Assembly: GCA_029721515.1 (NCBI GenBank)
Contig: CM056562.1
Span: 12,123,335 to 12,187,334, forward strand
Length of the DNA: 64,000 nucleotides
Direction: 5' to 3'
Source: Synanceia verrucosa
Lineage: Eukaryota > Chordata > Actinopteri > Perciformes > Synanceiidae
The notes beneath the pieces are model-generated. The model was not told the origin of the DNA. It saw only the letters and a program-made list of their open reading frames with translations, and searched no databases. The position numbers and the translations under genes are program-made. This document shows, in pieces, positions 1-13,200 of the stretch (position 1 is the first letter of the stretch; each line of letters starts with the position of its first letter).

Positions 1-3000
1 CATGAGCTGAGTATTCCTAATGGCTTTTCATTTGTTAAAACGTCTCAGTTAGTGCCAGTCTGTTGACATGCAAGGTGCATGCCACTGTGTTGAGCAAAGG
101 AAGGAATGAACACACACAGAATTCCAGCTGGGTATGATTGAATAACCTATTAAATGTGGGCAGTGACCTCTCAAGCCATCACAGTGCTCTTAATGTTTCA
201 TTAATCTCACAGCTACTTTTAAAATAATAATTTAGTCTAATTTTTTTCCCCTCCTGGCTGGGTGCATTCCAGTCATTGCCATCGGGTTAAAGAGCATATT
301 CATTTGCAGTTTGATTTATTGGTTTACTCTATGTATTGTTTTCCCACCCATAAATTAAATCTATTAAGACAAATGTCAAACACATTAGTAGCTGCTACAG
401 TAATGTCACTGCAGAATGCTTGAGGACAGAAAAGAATGAGAGAGCATGGAGAGAGGAGGAAACTGGAGATGATTAACCTTAACCTGCCTACGGGCAATCT
501 AACAGTGAAAGGCTATTGGAGCTGAGAATAAAAGAGCTGAGAGATTATTTGTGAAAAGAAGAAGGGTGCGAAATCGAGCAACTCTCACCAATGCTGCCAA
601 TGTGGACTTGCTTTCGACACAGAGCCACATTCTCTCATACGAATCCCATTTCAGACAACAGCATCTTAAATAATTAATGATGTCTGAATGGTGGAAAAGG
701 TGTTAAACATATTAAAGATAAACATAAACACCTGATGCATTCAATGCTCCCTCCCGATCTTCAGGAGAAACACCAAACGTGAGGAACAAAGGCAGTTGGT
801 CAATGTGCAGCAGCTGCCCTCCATCAACAGCCTGCATGACGCCAATGAAATGAAGCAGGCAGGTAAGAGACATCCGCTCCATCTGACCCCATGCAGCTCG
901 GCAACAACCTGTTCCATTAACTTTCACCGTGAAAGCTGAGGATAGCACTTGAAAATCAGTGCAAACCTCCAACACCAGTCTCGGTAGCCTGTTCATCAGG
1001 CTATTTTCACACAACTGAGCGATTTTCTCCAGATGATTGGCCCACACTTCAACCTAGCCTTTAAATGAGCAATCGTTTTTTGTGCAGAAAATACAGGACT
1101 TACTCAAGCTGAATGTCAGAATTTCCATTGTATTTCTGTAACATCAGACTTGCATTATGCAGATTCGCATATTTCTCAAAACAATTATTATGTGAGAAGG
1201 TGAGATCATATGGAAGGTAAAACAGTTGGTACATTTTATTTTGCTTCACAATAGACATCACAAAGACATATGCCTTAATGTGTGCCTGTAATCCTACTCA
1301 CTGTGACATTCTGCTGTCACAGCCCTGCTGCTTAGTATAAGCACACCCCCCCGAACCAGCCTTCTGTTACAGATCATCATGTGTTGCAGCATCATGCGTC
1401 TGTGTATTCCTCAGTGGTTTGCTGAACCTGGGAGAGGGGGAATTCAATTTGCTGCAGTATGATCTAATCTGGGTCCTGCTGGGTGATAAGCTCTGCTTGT
1501 ACCACTGGCTTTCTTTCCATGGTTTTCCAGAGGTAAGAGAAATAAGGCAGGGCAATAAGTGCGTTTACACGATGGATGTCACTCAACAGCTGATAGCCAC
1601 TGCTGGGACTCCAGATGATACATGGGACGATCTAGAACTGACCTTGAGCCACAGATCGCTTACTTAATAGTCTGCATCCAAACACACCTCTTGGGATCAC
1701 TTATGCACCCACATTACTACAGTATACAGATTGAGAGTGTGCACATCTGGCCTCTGCCTTCAGACAGACACACTGTTGAGGTGTTGCTTGAAAAGCGATA
1801 TGTTATTAAATGTCATTAAAAGGAGTCGGCTGAACAGTAATGTGAGAAAGTGGTCCTTTATCAGCGACAGTGGATCCAGTTCTTTATGTGCAGTCTGAGA
1901 TGTGGTGAGTGCTTGGCAGAGCGTGTGAATCGCTCTGAATGTAGATATTAATCAGGATACGGTGTTAGACAGCTGCCACCCTGGGAGCCCACAGCTCTGG
2001 TGTCAAATCCCCTTCAGTGATCACAGAAGGAGAGGGATACTCTGTTCGGGGAGTGTACATCCCTAAGCATCACACAGTTCACGACTGATGTTTTGGCAGA
2101 TGCCCTTGTCAAAAAATATCATAACGCAAGCTGCTGGTGTGAATCCGTGCGCAGGACAGTCTCCTGTGTATGGTTTTTGACAGTGGTAGCAGATGTATAT
2201 TGGACGTACCTATTGTGATGCTGCCCATTGGGAATATCACTCTAATGTGCAGTAGGAGAGTTATAGGAATAGAGTAACTGTTGCAAAAGCTAGCAGAAGG
2301 CCAAAGGAACAGGAAGAGAGGCAGACTAGACAGTTGATAGTCCTTGCTGTGGGGCAGACATTAATTTAGTGGAGGTTTTATGACCACATACTGATCGATA
2401 GCACATCAAGATGGAGTGGGGGGCCTTGGGTCTGGACTTAATTGTTCTCTGTGCGTCTCATCACCTCAGAATGCATTTGAAAATCCTTCTATTCAAAGGC
2501 GGGAGCAAGGGTTGGACTTAATTGCCTTCTGTGTGTGGCAAGGTAAGAGATTAAAAGTTTGCCGGCGTTGCAGGGAACTAACCGATTTACAATCCCAATA
2601 TGTCAGAGTAAAGCTGGGGAGGGATGCTGCGATCATAAACTTTAAGAGATGTCTTGTAGAATAATGGTACGTAACAATGCATAAAAAACAGGATGAGCTC
2701 TCACTGCTTGTTGTAAAGTGTAATTAACAGCAGTGGGGACCCTCCACCCATGTGTGTTAAGATCAGCCTCCACACACTCCTATCAGGATTTAACCTCCTT
2801 AATATCATGTGTTGGATTCTTGTGGATCTGGCAATTACTGTTGCAGGATGTTATGCCTTTCTGAAGACTCGAAAGTTTGACATTCGTAAATGCCATGAGC
2901 TGACGACGACAAAAGGAGTGTACAATTAACAGCAGTAACAATTTCTATGACGTATACAAAACACCTGAAGCAGTGTGGACTTTTAGTTATGAAAGACATT

Positions 3001-3803
3001 CTCAGACACAGAGCTGTTTTTACAAAAAGTCAAAGACTGCTGTTGGCTGAGTGACTCTTGATTGGTGGAAAAAAAAATAAAACCCTTGTCACTACTGACT
3101 GAATTAGCAATTTGTCATATTATAGTTACAGCAATGGAAACTGGAAACAGCTAGCCTGACACTGTTCAAAAGTGCATCAATTCTAAATACTGTCCATTTT
3201 AATGAAATGAATAACATTTTTTTGTTAGTGAGTGGATTTTGTTTACCTTTGTACAGAACCAGACCAGCCTGTTTGCCCGTTTCCGATCTTTATGTTAAGC
3301 TAAGCCTGGCTGCTGTAGCTTCATACCGTATACGGTGGACAGATAGTGGAGTATGGTTTCCATCACATCTAACTCTCAACAATAAAGCAGAAAAAAAACG
3401 AGTAAGCAATTGAAGTTAAAAGGTTAGCCTTGCTGACTTTCTCACTTCAGGTTGTCCATGGTAGCCCGAGGCTGCAGACTAATAAATTAGAAAAACAACA
3501 CGTTTTTTAAGGTTTACTGTGTCTATATTTTCCTTACCTGTATATTGAATTTTAAGAACCAGTAAAATCATACTCTGGCAGGATGGGAACAACCCAAACA
3601 GACCTAATGGATAGCCTCTGGCTTATCATATAATGCAGTCACACTTTGAACAGTGTTCAAGCTCAAACTAAAACTCAAATGTGCTCATTTAAAGACTGTG
3701 TGTTAGCCTAGAGTGTCATGCTGGGGGTGGGCTATGACACACAGAGACACAGGGACACACCCAGAGAGAAGTAGAATAAAAAAGGATGACTAACCTAACC
3801 CAC
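1..3803 (-). other. nrxn1: Part of the nrxn1 intron downstream of exon D
   Basis: No coding exon was found here on either strand. In particular there is nothing resembling the stalk end, the membrane helix (motif [20 protein letters not shown], split over later exons) or the cytoplasmic tail. The only recognisable element is the fold-back repeat at about 3135-3420. The remainder is AT-rich unique sequence. Confidence 0.8.
3135..3420. repeat. Interspersed fold-back repeat, copy 1 (fish 'gctaagctaag' type)
   Basis: The block at 3135-3174 (GGAAACTGGAAACAGCTAGC and following bases) is an imperfect reverse complement of 3243-3288, so the element can fold back over a ~70-nt loop. It continues through TTATGTTAAGCTAAGCC, CTGTAGCTTCATACCGTA and CATCTAACTCTCAACAATAAAGC, words I associate with a very common spiny-rayed-fish interspersed repeat. 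A related copy lies at about 12849-13200. The exact ends and the family name cannot be fixed by eye. Confidence 0.55.
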
Positions 3804-3882
3804 CTGAGCTCGGCTCACAGGGATCAATGTCTTCATCATCGCTCGGACACTCGGCTGATGCCACCAGCAAGTCGTCGGTTGT
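3804..3882 (-). CDS. nrxn1: nrxn1 exon D: juxtamembrane cysteine loop and acidic Ser-Gly segment
   Basis: The 79-nt exon follows a CTCTCTCTTTTCAG acceptor and ends AGCTCAG|GTGGGT. It reads TTDDLLVASAECPSDD and then EDIDPCEPSS plus a phase-1 G. DIDPCEPSSG is the neurexin-1 version of this segment (neurexin-2 has DLEECEPS and neurexin-3 DFVECEPS), which identifies the paralogue. The two cysteines form the cysteine loop that in mammals binds CA10/CA11. The Ser-Gly at the end, set among acidic residues, matches the context where mammalian neurexins carry heparan sulfate. Entry at phase 0 fits the end of exon C, 19.8 kb away, and the phase-1 exit fits the SS5 border. Later exons, coding for the rest of the stalk, the membrane helix and the cytoplasmic PDZ-binding tail, are not in the window and should lie before position 1. 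Confidence 0.95.
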
Positions 3883-6800
3883 CTGAAAAGAGAGAGGCAA
3901 ACACAGCAGAGTGAGGGCATGTAATACTTAGCTGCATCAATGTGGTAAGATGGCTCCCACTCAGAGCTACCAGGAGTAGTGTTTCCAGAGCCGTAGGTTA
4001 AGGAGAGTGGGGCATATGAACCCAGACAGCTTCACTGTTTGGCTGCTGGATTTATCTGTCAACATGGTCACACGCTGCCTGCCGCTGTAGCAGCTGCTGC
4101 ACTTGCTTTCCAGGCAACACTATCCTTCCAGAAATGAGATCTGATTATTGAGGAACAGTGGAGGCTAAAGTTCACAGCACAATTGTCAACTCGTGTGCTC
4201 AGTTTGTGCTGCAGTGTGTGGCTTGCATAGCCCTCCGAGGGATTGTTAAGAGCCATCACAAAACACCCCTGACATTTAGAGGACAAGCAGCCATGAAAGC
4301 TTAAAAAAGAGACTGGAAAACAAAGGACAGAAGAGGTCTGAATCAATATCCTTTTGCCATTTCTTTCAGCAACTCTTTTACAAAGTGATCATCCAGAATA
4401 AACCAAAAATCATGGCATATACAGAGGTGCTTCATTATTCCACTGCCACATGTAGTTTAACACCAAATCCATTTTAGGCAGTTTCCAATGCACTTCCTCA
4501 TCGGCCAACACGATACATTTGGAAAATGGAAAAGGGCAAACAAAAGACCAGAAAAAAAGTATACTGTAAAACATTACACTGCTATGTTCTTTTATAGTCT
4601 TGCTTCAGGCCATTTGATCAGCTCTGCGTTAAAGGTCATTTCATTTAAGCATGGCAGCCTCTTCAGGGCTGGGTTAGATTTTCGGTTATGGAGCAATGCT
4701 AAGCAGAATAACCTGCTGCCTGCTATATATTTAGCCTTGCACCTCAATTTGTCCTTTTGTGCTAATATTTTTAAATGCATGATTGACAATATTTATGGCA
4801 CATATGCAGGTGCATGACAGCCACAAGATAAAAAAGGGGTGAGAAATGCATTAGGCCTGAAAAATGAAGATGGACTCAGGTTTTTATTCAATTTGTGCCA
4901 TTATTTCACTGATGTTTGACTGTGCATCAAAAATATATCGCAAGTTGAATTAGTATTGACTCATCTTGAGGAAATTAAAGGTGATGTCATTTTGCTTAGC
5001 ATCCATTTGGCTGCATATAATATGATTTTATTGTGACTGTAACATCATTTTGACATTCTGAACACGGACCAACATCATCTTTACATAATAGACCTGGAAG
5101 TGATAGATCAAACCCATTAAGGGAGTTGAGACGGCGGGCTGTTTTTGGTGCGTCTGTGCTGGGTGAGGCCCGGGGAAGCCGTCCAAATGTATATTTAATT
5201 TGCTACACATGAGGCTGATATACAGTGTCGGCCATCCAGATGGCAAAACCAGCAGATCCTGGAGTGCCACATCTATCACTTCAGCCTTGTGATTTGTTTT
5301 TCCTGGCGGGAGATCTTGACACTCTGCACTCACTGGCAGAGGTACGGGAATCAAGTAATCAATACTCCCGCTCTCTTCTTCCCACCTTACCTCTCTCATT
5401 CTCCCTCTCTCTCACATCCTTCTCCTTTCAACTCTGTCCTTCAGATTTATTTGCAAGTGGAGAAGAGGAAGCAATGTGATGTGGGTGTACTAGATGTAGG
5501 TTAACTCCCTACAGAATAACCTGAGCGGAGGTGTATGCCCGTTCATATTTATATGTTTCTGTCTCATTCAGGTCAGAAAGCTGCAGGATGAGGCATTCAA
5601 GTCAATCGCCAAAGTGTACTGCAATAATGAATATGGATATTTGTTTATCTCTATACTAGGGAATATTTGATTTTAGGATTAAAGGCATGATCTAGCCATT
5701 TATGAGAATAAATGTTTAATGTAAAGCCATGATTCTCTTCTGTTTGCTTGTAAAGACAGGAGAAATCATTTATGAAAGGTCTGACCTTTAAAATCTATAG
5801 ACATACTGTAATAACTGTTCAGAACTGAAATGTGTCATTGCACCTTGATTGAGATTTTCAAATAAGTGACAGGGAACCATGATATATACTTTCATAACAC
5901 CGCCATAAAATAATGTCATTTCACCCTCCAAGGACAAAGGATACGGGTAGATCTGTGTAAGTGTAGCTCAATTGTGCCTGTAAGCCACCTTTAAGTCCAA
6001 TGTTTCTTTGATCTCATCAAAATATCAATCCTATGCTATACTTTTAAATGAATCTTGTGTTTGTAGTGGATGTAAGCCTCTGAATCACCACCAAAATGAA
6101 TTCGCATGTTACTGGGCGTCAAGTCTGCCAGCCAGGATTAGTGTGTAGGTCAACATTTTGATGTGGTCATGACCTGGTTGAAATCCAATAACATTACCAA
6201 TTCATGGTGTCCTCCTCCAATGCTTGGCTTCTTTTTCACCCGTGACAATTCAATGTACGCTATGTGAGGGGCTTACCATGCAATTTAACCACTGTGATGA
6301 AAAAACTGACAGGTACCTTTGGCTGGGACGTCTGAAAAGGACACTGAAATCATAGGAGATCTTTTCAAAAGGAGGAATAACACAGGATATGCAAGTGGTG
6401 ATTTTGACAGTTGTGGTTTTGTTATATAAATGGCTTCTTTTCCTTAAGTTTTCCAGAAATACTGGCATTTTTTAGAGTGTTCAGCAGTAGCAGTGTCAAG
6501 TTTAGTGATGCAAAGAGCCTACAGGAAAAGATGCTCCAATAGATAAGCGAATAAACAAGATGTACCTGTAGTTCATTTTATGAAGGTACTTCTAAAATGC
6601 TAAAAGCAAAGGCTTGGGGCTGGCAAAGCATCATTAATCTAGTGCTAAAGCGATGAAGCCATGGTGAACCTAAAGCACAGCTCATTTATCTGCCTGCTCA
6701 GAGCAGCAGAGAGCACGCTCCTATGAGATGCACTGAGAAAACCTGGGGAGACAGTTGGGAGTATGAAATACACAAAAGAGGTACTGTAGAGACAAACCTG

Positions 6801-9800
6801 CTTGAAATGTTTGTACAATTTTTTGAACATTTTCATAGTGTATAAGTCATTTCAAACACTGAGGCATCAGGAAAGTTTTCTGTACAAATACAAGAAAAGA
6901 TAAATCTTAGTAGACCTTATAGTGAAGTAAAGCTATCGATTGATCTTGGCTCGTGCACTGATTGAACCATCAAAAGGGATGTGGACCAGGAAATTCCAAC
7001 CTGACTCAGCCAAAGGCGCCTTGGTGCTTTCTTTAGCACTGTCATGCTGGTTTTCGATCTCTAGCGATTGATAACGGTCCTCCTTAATGAGATGTTCCTG
7101 CCTAGCCGTGGTCTGAATGCACGCTTGCAAGAGCTTAGTCAGCATTGTCATTCTGCAGGACACCAGGTTATCTACAACCCTACAAACACTTATCTGTTCC
7201 TCACCAATGCTATGTGCACTACACACTGTCCAATGCAACTCTCTAATAACTCCTGAATGGAGTCAGTGGCTTTGCTATAATGCACTACATTTTCTACACC
7301 TCTCCCCTGGAAGCATGTTTCCCCTTTTAATCCTGGCAGGGAGAGGAGGGCAGGGCTGCTCTTCAGAGAGGATGCTGTGTGCTGCTAACCTGGTGCTCGA
7401 GAGCATGAGACACCTTCTCTGTGATAACCCGTCGGCATGTCTCCAGTGGGTTTTCACATTGTTTTCTCTCTGGTCTAATTTGATGAATGCTCTCTGGCAC
7501 ACAGCATGTCTCTTTGGAGACGAGCTGAAAGTCAGGAGGACACTGAAGGCATCTGAAGGGTTTATCTGAAGCATGCCTCTGCTGTCCCGGTAATGTATTC
7601 CACTGAGGATGCTTGCTGTTTTCTTTTGCCTTTCTGTTTTTCTGGTTTTTTTTTTTTATCCCCTAGTAAGCCTTGTTTTTTTCCAGTATAAGCTCGTTTT
7701 GCAAATCTCTCTCTCTTTCTCTTGTTTTATTGTTGATTGATATTAAAATTGATATTATTTTACTCACTTCCATGTAATCTGTTGCTCATTAAGATCTGGT
7801 TAAAATCCCAATATGTTTTCAGACTGCGTTAAATTTGTACTATTATGTGCTATTATCTGCTTGTAAATTCTGGCTTGATTGAAAAAATCAAAGAAAATGG
7901 CTTAGCTCTGCACTATCACAGCACATAAAAAATTCCTGTCTGCTAAACTGCAAGCATGCCTGCAGATTTGGCCTCTTAACTTGTGTCTTACTGCGTCTGA
8001 TCCTTCAGACGCTACAAACCATACGCTCACACTGCACACAATCCATTCGATGCAAGTGTCCTACTGAATATCTCTTCATCTTCTACTCCCCATGGGCTGT
8101 CACTATTTTCAGACAAGACCACACAAGGAAGAAATCATTGATATAGATGGACTACACAAAAGTCTAGAACATCAGTCTGAAAATGAAATGCAAGATTTTT
8201 CATACTGTACTTGGTATTGTCCTCATGTTTCATTCATTCCAATTATCTCATGATAATCCTGGATGAATCATTTCAAGGTTACATTAAGGACTCAATTTTA
8301 AGCCAATATTATAGCTATATACACTATAGCTATGTCTTGTCTGTAATTGGCTCTTGAAGCCAATGCTCCAAATGGCCCTAAAAGCAGAGGAATCAGTATT
8401 CTGTTTATGTTCTCGATCGAACCATGTGCCATTATTTCTCATGCTGGCACAGATTTACAACGATAGTGGCCCGCTAGTGTCCAGATCTGACCAGCGCTGT
8501 AGTCTGCACAGACTAATTGGGAGGAGTTTGTTGTCCTAAGCTTCACTCATGCAGCAACACATCATTAGTGTGCCATCGAGATAGTGAGAGAGGGAGGCGA
8601 TGGGATGGTGGATAGAAACGGCTCATGGTCAGACACAGGATGAATTTACCCATGGCAGCTATCACACTGCAGCAGCAGCTCTTATCAGAACGCCTGATGA
8701 CATCCAAGTATCTAACTTAGCACCCTGGAACTAGGTCGATGTTGATGAATAATTTAGTCCCAGATGCTCAATAGATTCCGACTGAATAATGAAGGCGTGT
8801 GGGCCTCTAAGACTGTGAGTTCAGCTCAGTGTATTGCCTGGCCTTCGCCCACACTCTTCCTACTGCTGGTCTGCCAAGCTGTCAACATCACGGACTCAGA
8901 CAGATACAGACTTCAGCGAGGAAGACAATGGAATGACATTATGGCTATCACAGCACAGCTGTGTAACATACAGTGACAGATTCACACGTGTTACATGCTT
9001 ATCATGTTCAAAACGTATTTTAACAATTAAAGTAAAGCTCACACGTGAGGCTTTGTGACTGCACACCAGACAGTGACTGCGAGTGAGTACCGAACAATAC
9101 GGAACAACCAGCTGGGTAAAAATGGAAATATTCTCCGCTTGTGTCCTCGCTGAAGGGGATTTACATCAGATTCTGCAATTCTCAGCAAATGGATCAACAG
9201 AGATTCAAAAAAGGCACTGCCAAAAAAACTATCAGTCAATAAACAAAGCAAAGAGCAGCTAACAACACCAGGTGCTTTGGTATTTTCTCAGGAAATGAAT
9301 TGAAATGTTACTGATTACTGCTGTTTACTGTTCTCATACAAAATATAGTTCTGTGCTGCATCAAAAATATATGTCTGAAATTACTCTCTTCTGTTCCACA
9401 TTATTACTTATGGAGAAGAAAAGATATAATTAAATACATATCATTTGGGGAAATGATGGCAGTTGACATAAATGCTTTTTAAAGCATTGCAACTGTACTG
9501 CATTGTCACGATTTTCTGACAAACAAAACCGTTCTCCTGATTTATATGACACTAGCAACTTCATTCTCAGCAACATCAAAGCATGAAGTCAAATAACTAA
9601 CCATAACTACCATCTTCACTTTTCAAAGCAGTCGGTAATTACCGGAGGCATATGAGCAGGCCACGGGGTGCATTCTGTGGGTACTGTGAATTGTCAGAGC
9701 ACCTAAGAATTCATGCAAAAAGATGCTGGCTTTTCTCAAAGGCAATTAACTCTGAGTAATTGGTATCTTATTCTTTCTGTTTCCACTGCTTGTGTATGCC

Positions 9801-12367
9801 ATAGTGTAAACTGTGCATGGTGGACAGCTGTTTTCACTCTCTAAGTTATGAGACGCCGTCCCTTTTGGGAGAAAGGCTTTGCTTTATTTAAAACGAAGCA
9901 GCTGTTGCTGAAACTGGACCTCAGGCAGAGTATCAGAGTGCCATTAAAAAAAGAATGGTCAGAGGCGCTCTGTCTTCTCCCCCTGGTACCCACATGTTCC
10001 TGTCTTTGCCATACATCTTCCTCAAGGCTCAAGTCGCTGCACCCCAGACAGTCTAACAAGGCGCTGGCATGCAGCTTCACACACCTGATACACCCACACC
10101 ATGCAGTTTCACACAGAACCACCCACATGTCTAAGCCAACTGATTATGACATTTAATTTCTGTTACAAGTCAACAGTCTGGTGGATTCAGTGTCACCAGA
10201 AACCACTGTTTGTTAATGTGCATATCTGTAAAAAAGCACTGGATTTCATTATTACTCAAGTGTGTAAAGGTTGCTGCTAAGTTAACAGTGTGGGAGTATA
10301 AGTGAAATTAATGAATACAGTAAAACATTACAGAACAGATTTCATGTCCAATGACAAATCACAAAAAATACATAAGGCTGGGGTTTGAGGGAGCAGGTTA
10401 AATGCTAGCTTGGTGCACAGTGTGTAAAATGAAAGGCTGCATTGTGTGACACAAAGGGAGAGGTAGGGGCTATTGTAGGAGTGTGAGGATGTACTGTGTA
10501 AGAAGATATGGATATGAGTTAAATACTGAGCTGCTTCAAAATGTACACATGCCTGTGCCTTTATTAAACGCGGTCCCTCTCTGGGACCTGAGAACACTGC
10601 TGTGTGAGGACTCCTTTTAATGTGGCTGCTTCAAGGCACTGCTGCGCCGCTTTGTAGATATTTCACGAGTCCCCCCCCAGGAACCCGCTCAACTTATTTT
10701 TCCAAGAACAGTCATCCGCGTGGCCTTAATGAAAATTCAACACTTATTACGGGCGTGTTGATATGGCCTGGGCACCAAGGTAACCAGAAAATCTGTCTGG
10801 CTGTGTGGGAGGAAACACACAGTCCATTTCCCAGCCAGCGCCTGCGTCAAACTATCACCATGTCAGCCGCTGACTCACAGTGAACTGTGTGTGACTGGTG
10901 CTTAATTCTTCTCTTCATATAACTCGAGATTTTCAACGTCCTGTGCAACGAACGATGAACAGTTGATATTTTGATTTCTAATAAAGCAGGGTGTTTATTA
11001 TTTATTACTGGGGACACAAATAATGTGCACACAATATGGACTGCCTGTAGTCACCTCACACTGCAGGAAGAACGCACATCGAGCAGCTGCCATGTAGGAT
11101 ACAGCTTCAAGCAGATTACACAGGAGAAGGCTGGCTGCCTTCTGCCAGCTACATGCTCTAAATGATAAAATCTTAATATGAAATTCATAACACTATCTGC
11201 CTCCATCTACCTCCTACGCTACCCCCTCTTGTTCTCTCATTTCTTTTCTCTCTTGCCTATGCATCAACACTGCTCCATAGATGAACATTACATGGTCGAC
11301 TTTGTCCCTCCTCCTTATCCCTGCTTTCACACTTCTCTGATAAATGAAATCTGTCTGCATTGAAGCATTTTTCCCTCTGGATGCCCTGATATTTTCTTTA
11401 TCTGAAATCGAATCTGGAGCTCTGTGTGTGTCTGTAGCTTGCCTCGGTAGTAATCTGGCCCGAGAGCGGAGAACTGCCCTGGAGGAATATCATACACTAA
11501 GGATAAGCTGGGGAGTGAGGGAGGAATAACAATTACCGGAGAACGGCTTGTAATCACGGCGCTTTCTATCTAAATGCTAACATACAAACACTTGTTATTT
11601 TGGGTGGGGGAAGTGTTCGGTCCAATCCAAAGTGACTGTGATAATTCTTCATTTTCTGGCTTCTTTCCTTCAAAACCTAAAAATAGATGACAAATCTAAG
11701 CCTGTATCTGTGTTTTGAGAAAGAGAGAGCTGTGCAGCTAGGCCACAAATCACTGTCCTCCACTGACTTTACCTGCTTCTTGACATGCAGTCCCAGTCCC
11801 TCATCAAGTGACAGCAACAAATTTGTCATCTTAATATAGATGCCATCACTGCTGAGATGAATGTACGTGAGGCCTAATTCCCATGTGTAATGTTTGCAAA
11901 AAAACAAGACATGAGGAAAGAGGAAGAGAAGCTTCGCCCTACAACAGAGCAGACCAGGTCGCTTGTAGCTCTCACAGAGCGTCACTGTAATCAGATTCTG
12001 TGTCCTCCAGGTTTGGATGTGTCATTCACAAAAGGGGCCTGGTGCTAAGATTTAATGAGCAACGCTCTCATTCATTAGAGACAAAAGACAAAGTAAAAAA
12101 AAAAAATCTTGGAAAAATCTTAATAATGGAAAGCCTAAATTGGCAGCATTTACGAAGTCTTTCAAGCAAAATAGATTTTTCATCACTAATCCATCCCTGT
12201 GGCAGTGTTGTAATGCCAGGCTGTTTAATTTATGACTGGACCTGCTTTTAATTATTTATAGACAGTTTTTTTTATTTTTTTCTTCCTTTGATTTATCATT
12301 CAGCATTGGAGTTACAAAACACCTTCAATACATCTTACATAGGAATACACTGATATTTTGAAACAAT
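3883..12367 (-). other. nrxn1: nrxn1 intron between exons C and D, distal third: no gene seen
   Basis: This stretch has no exon, RNA gene or obvious transposon. Chance ORFs up to 150 codons occur (for example 7117-7569 plus strand) but show no domain, codon pattern or splice borders of a gene. There are a small palindrome at 9471-9488 and an intact-looking low-repeat stretch at 10620-10890 that might be conserved noncoding sequence. Confidence 0.75.
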
Positions 12368-12377
12368 ATGAACATTT
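12368..12377. repeat. Target-site duplication, left copy, of the SINE at 12378
   Basis: ATGAACATTT here is repeated exactly at 12734-12743. The first three bases could also belong to the GATG tail, so the certain duplication is seven to ten bases. Confidence 0.85.
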
Positions 12378-12733
12378 GGGGCGGCACGGTGGTGTAGTGG
12401 TTAGCACTGTTGCCTCACAGCAAGAAGGTACCGGGTTCGAATCCCGGGGCCTTTCTGTATGGAGTTTGCATGTTCTCCCCGTGTCTGCGTGGGTTCTCTC
12501 CGGGTACTCCGGCTTCCTCCCACCATCCAAAAACATGTATGGGGATTAGGTTAATTGGCTAATTTAAATTGACCATAGGTGTGAATGTGAGTGTGAGTGG
12601 TTGTCTGTCTCTATGTGCCCTGTGATGAGGTGGCGACTTGTCCAGGGTGTACCCTGCCTTTCACCCTAAGACAGCTGGGATAGGCTCCAGCCCCCCCGCG
12701 ACCCTATGAGGATAAGCGGTAGATGATGGATGG
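12378..12733 (+). mobile_element. Full-length tRNA-derived SINE (V-SINE/DANA-like body), copy 1
   Basis: The element starts GGGGCGGCACGG and has a Pol III box A-like TGGTGTAGTGG (12390-12400) and a perfect box B GGTTCGAATCC (12434-12444). The body contains GGAGTTTGCATGTTCTCCCC and a GGATTAGGTTAATTGGC segment, and the element ends in short GATG(G) repeats. It is flanked by the direct repeat ATGAACATTT at 12368-12377 and 12734-12743. This target-site duplication shows insertion by target-primed reverse transcription. The body resembles the V-SINE/DANA group of fish SINEs; the family name is from memory. It lies antisense to nrxn1. Confidence 0.9.
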
Positions 12734-12848
12734 ATGAACATTTGCTTTCCCACTGAGAGACAGAAGAGAACATATACACCACTTTCTTGTTGTATGTGAA
12801 ATATGCAGCTACAGCCAGCAGTCAATTAGAATAACTAAAAGCACAGAG

Positions 12849-13200
12849 ACTGGAAATAGCTTGCTTGGCTTTTTTCGAAGGTAACACAACCCACCTACCA
12901 GGACTTCTAAAGCTCGCTAATTAACACGTTTCATCTTGTAGGTTTAATCTGAACAAAAAGTGTAAACACAGTTGCTTCTTGGGAGTCTCTGCTGGTTGTC
13001 TGGCAACCCCAGAATCCCTGTTAAACCATAACATATCCTTTTAAAACTTGTTTTTTTTCAGGTATGCTGGTAGGCATTTGCACTTTTTGTGCTATGCTAA
13101 GCTGGAGTTTCATTTTTACCATACAGACATGAGAACTGAGCATCTAACCCTTGGCAAGAAAGAGAATATTTCCCAAAATGTCCAAACTATTCATTTGAAG
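12849..13200. repeat. Interspersed fold-back repeat, copy 2
   Basis: The left part (ACTGGAAATAGCTTGCTTGG, then CCACCTACCAGGACTTCTAA, then GCTAATTAACACG) and the right part (TTACCATACAGACATGAGAA, CTTGGCAAGAAAGAGAATAT and TTTCCCAAAATGTCCAAACT) match the ends of the repeat at 3135-3420. Segments around CTACCAGG (near 12895) and CTGGTAGG (near 13066) are inverted with respect to each other. It is a decayed member of a common fish repeat, and its ends are approximate. Confidence 0.6.

Noticed and set aside
1..3803. The transmembrane/cytoplasmic exon of nrxn1
   Set aside because: No sequence coding for the membrane helix or the EYYV-type tail was found; it should lie before position 1.
7117..7569. 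150-codon open frame, plus strand
   Set aside because: No domain, no splice-site borders, and an overlapping frame of similar length on the other strand; a chance ORF in intron.
9471..9488. Palindrome AATGCTTTTTAAAGCATT
   Set aside because: Short, AT-rich and single; expected by chance in a window of this size.
12378..12450. A true tRNA gene
   Set aside because: Box A and B are present, but there is no cloverleaf with an anticodon stem, and the sequence continues into a SINE body.
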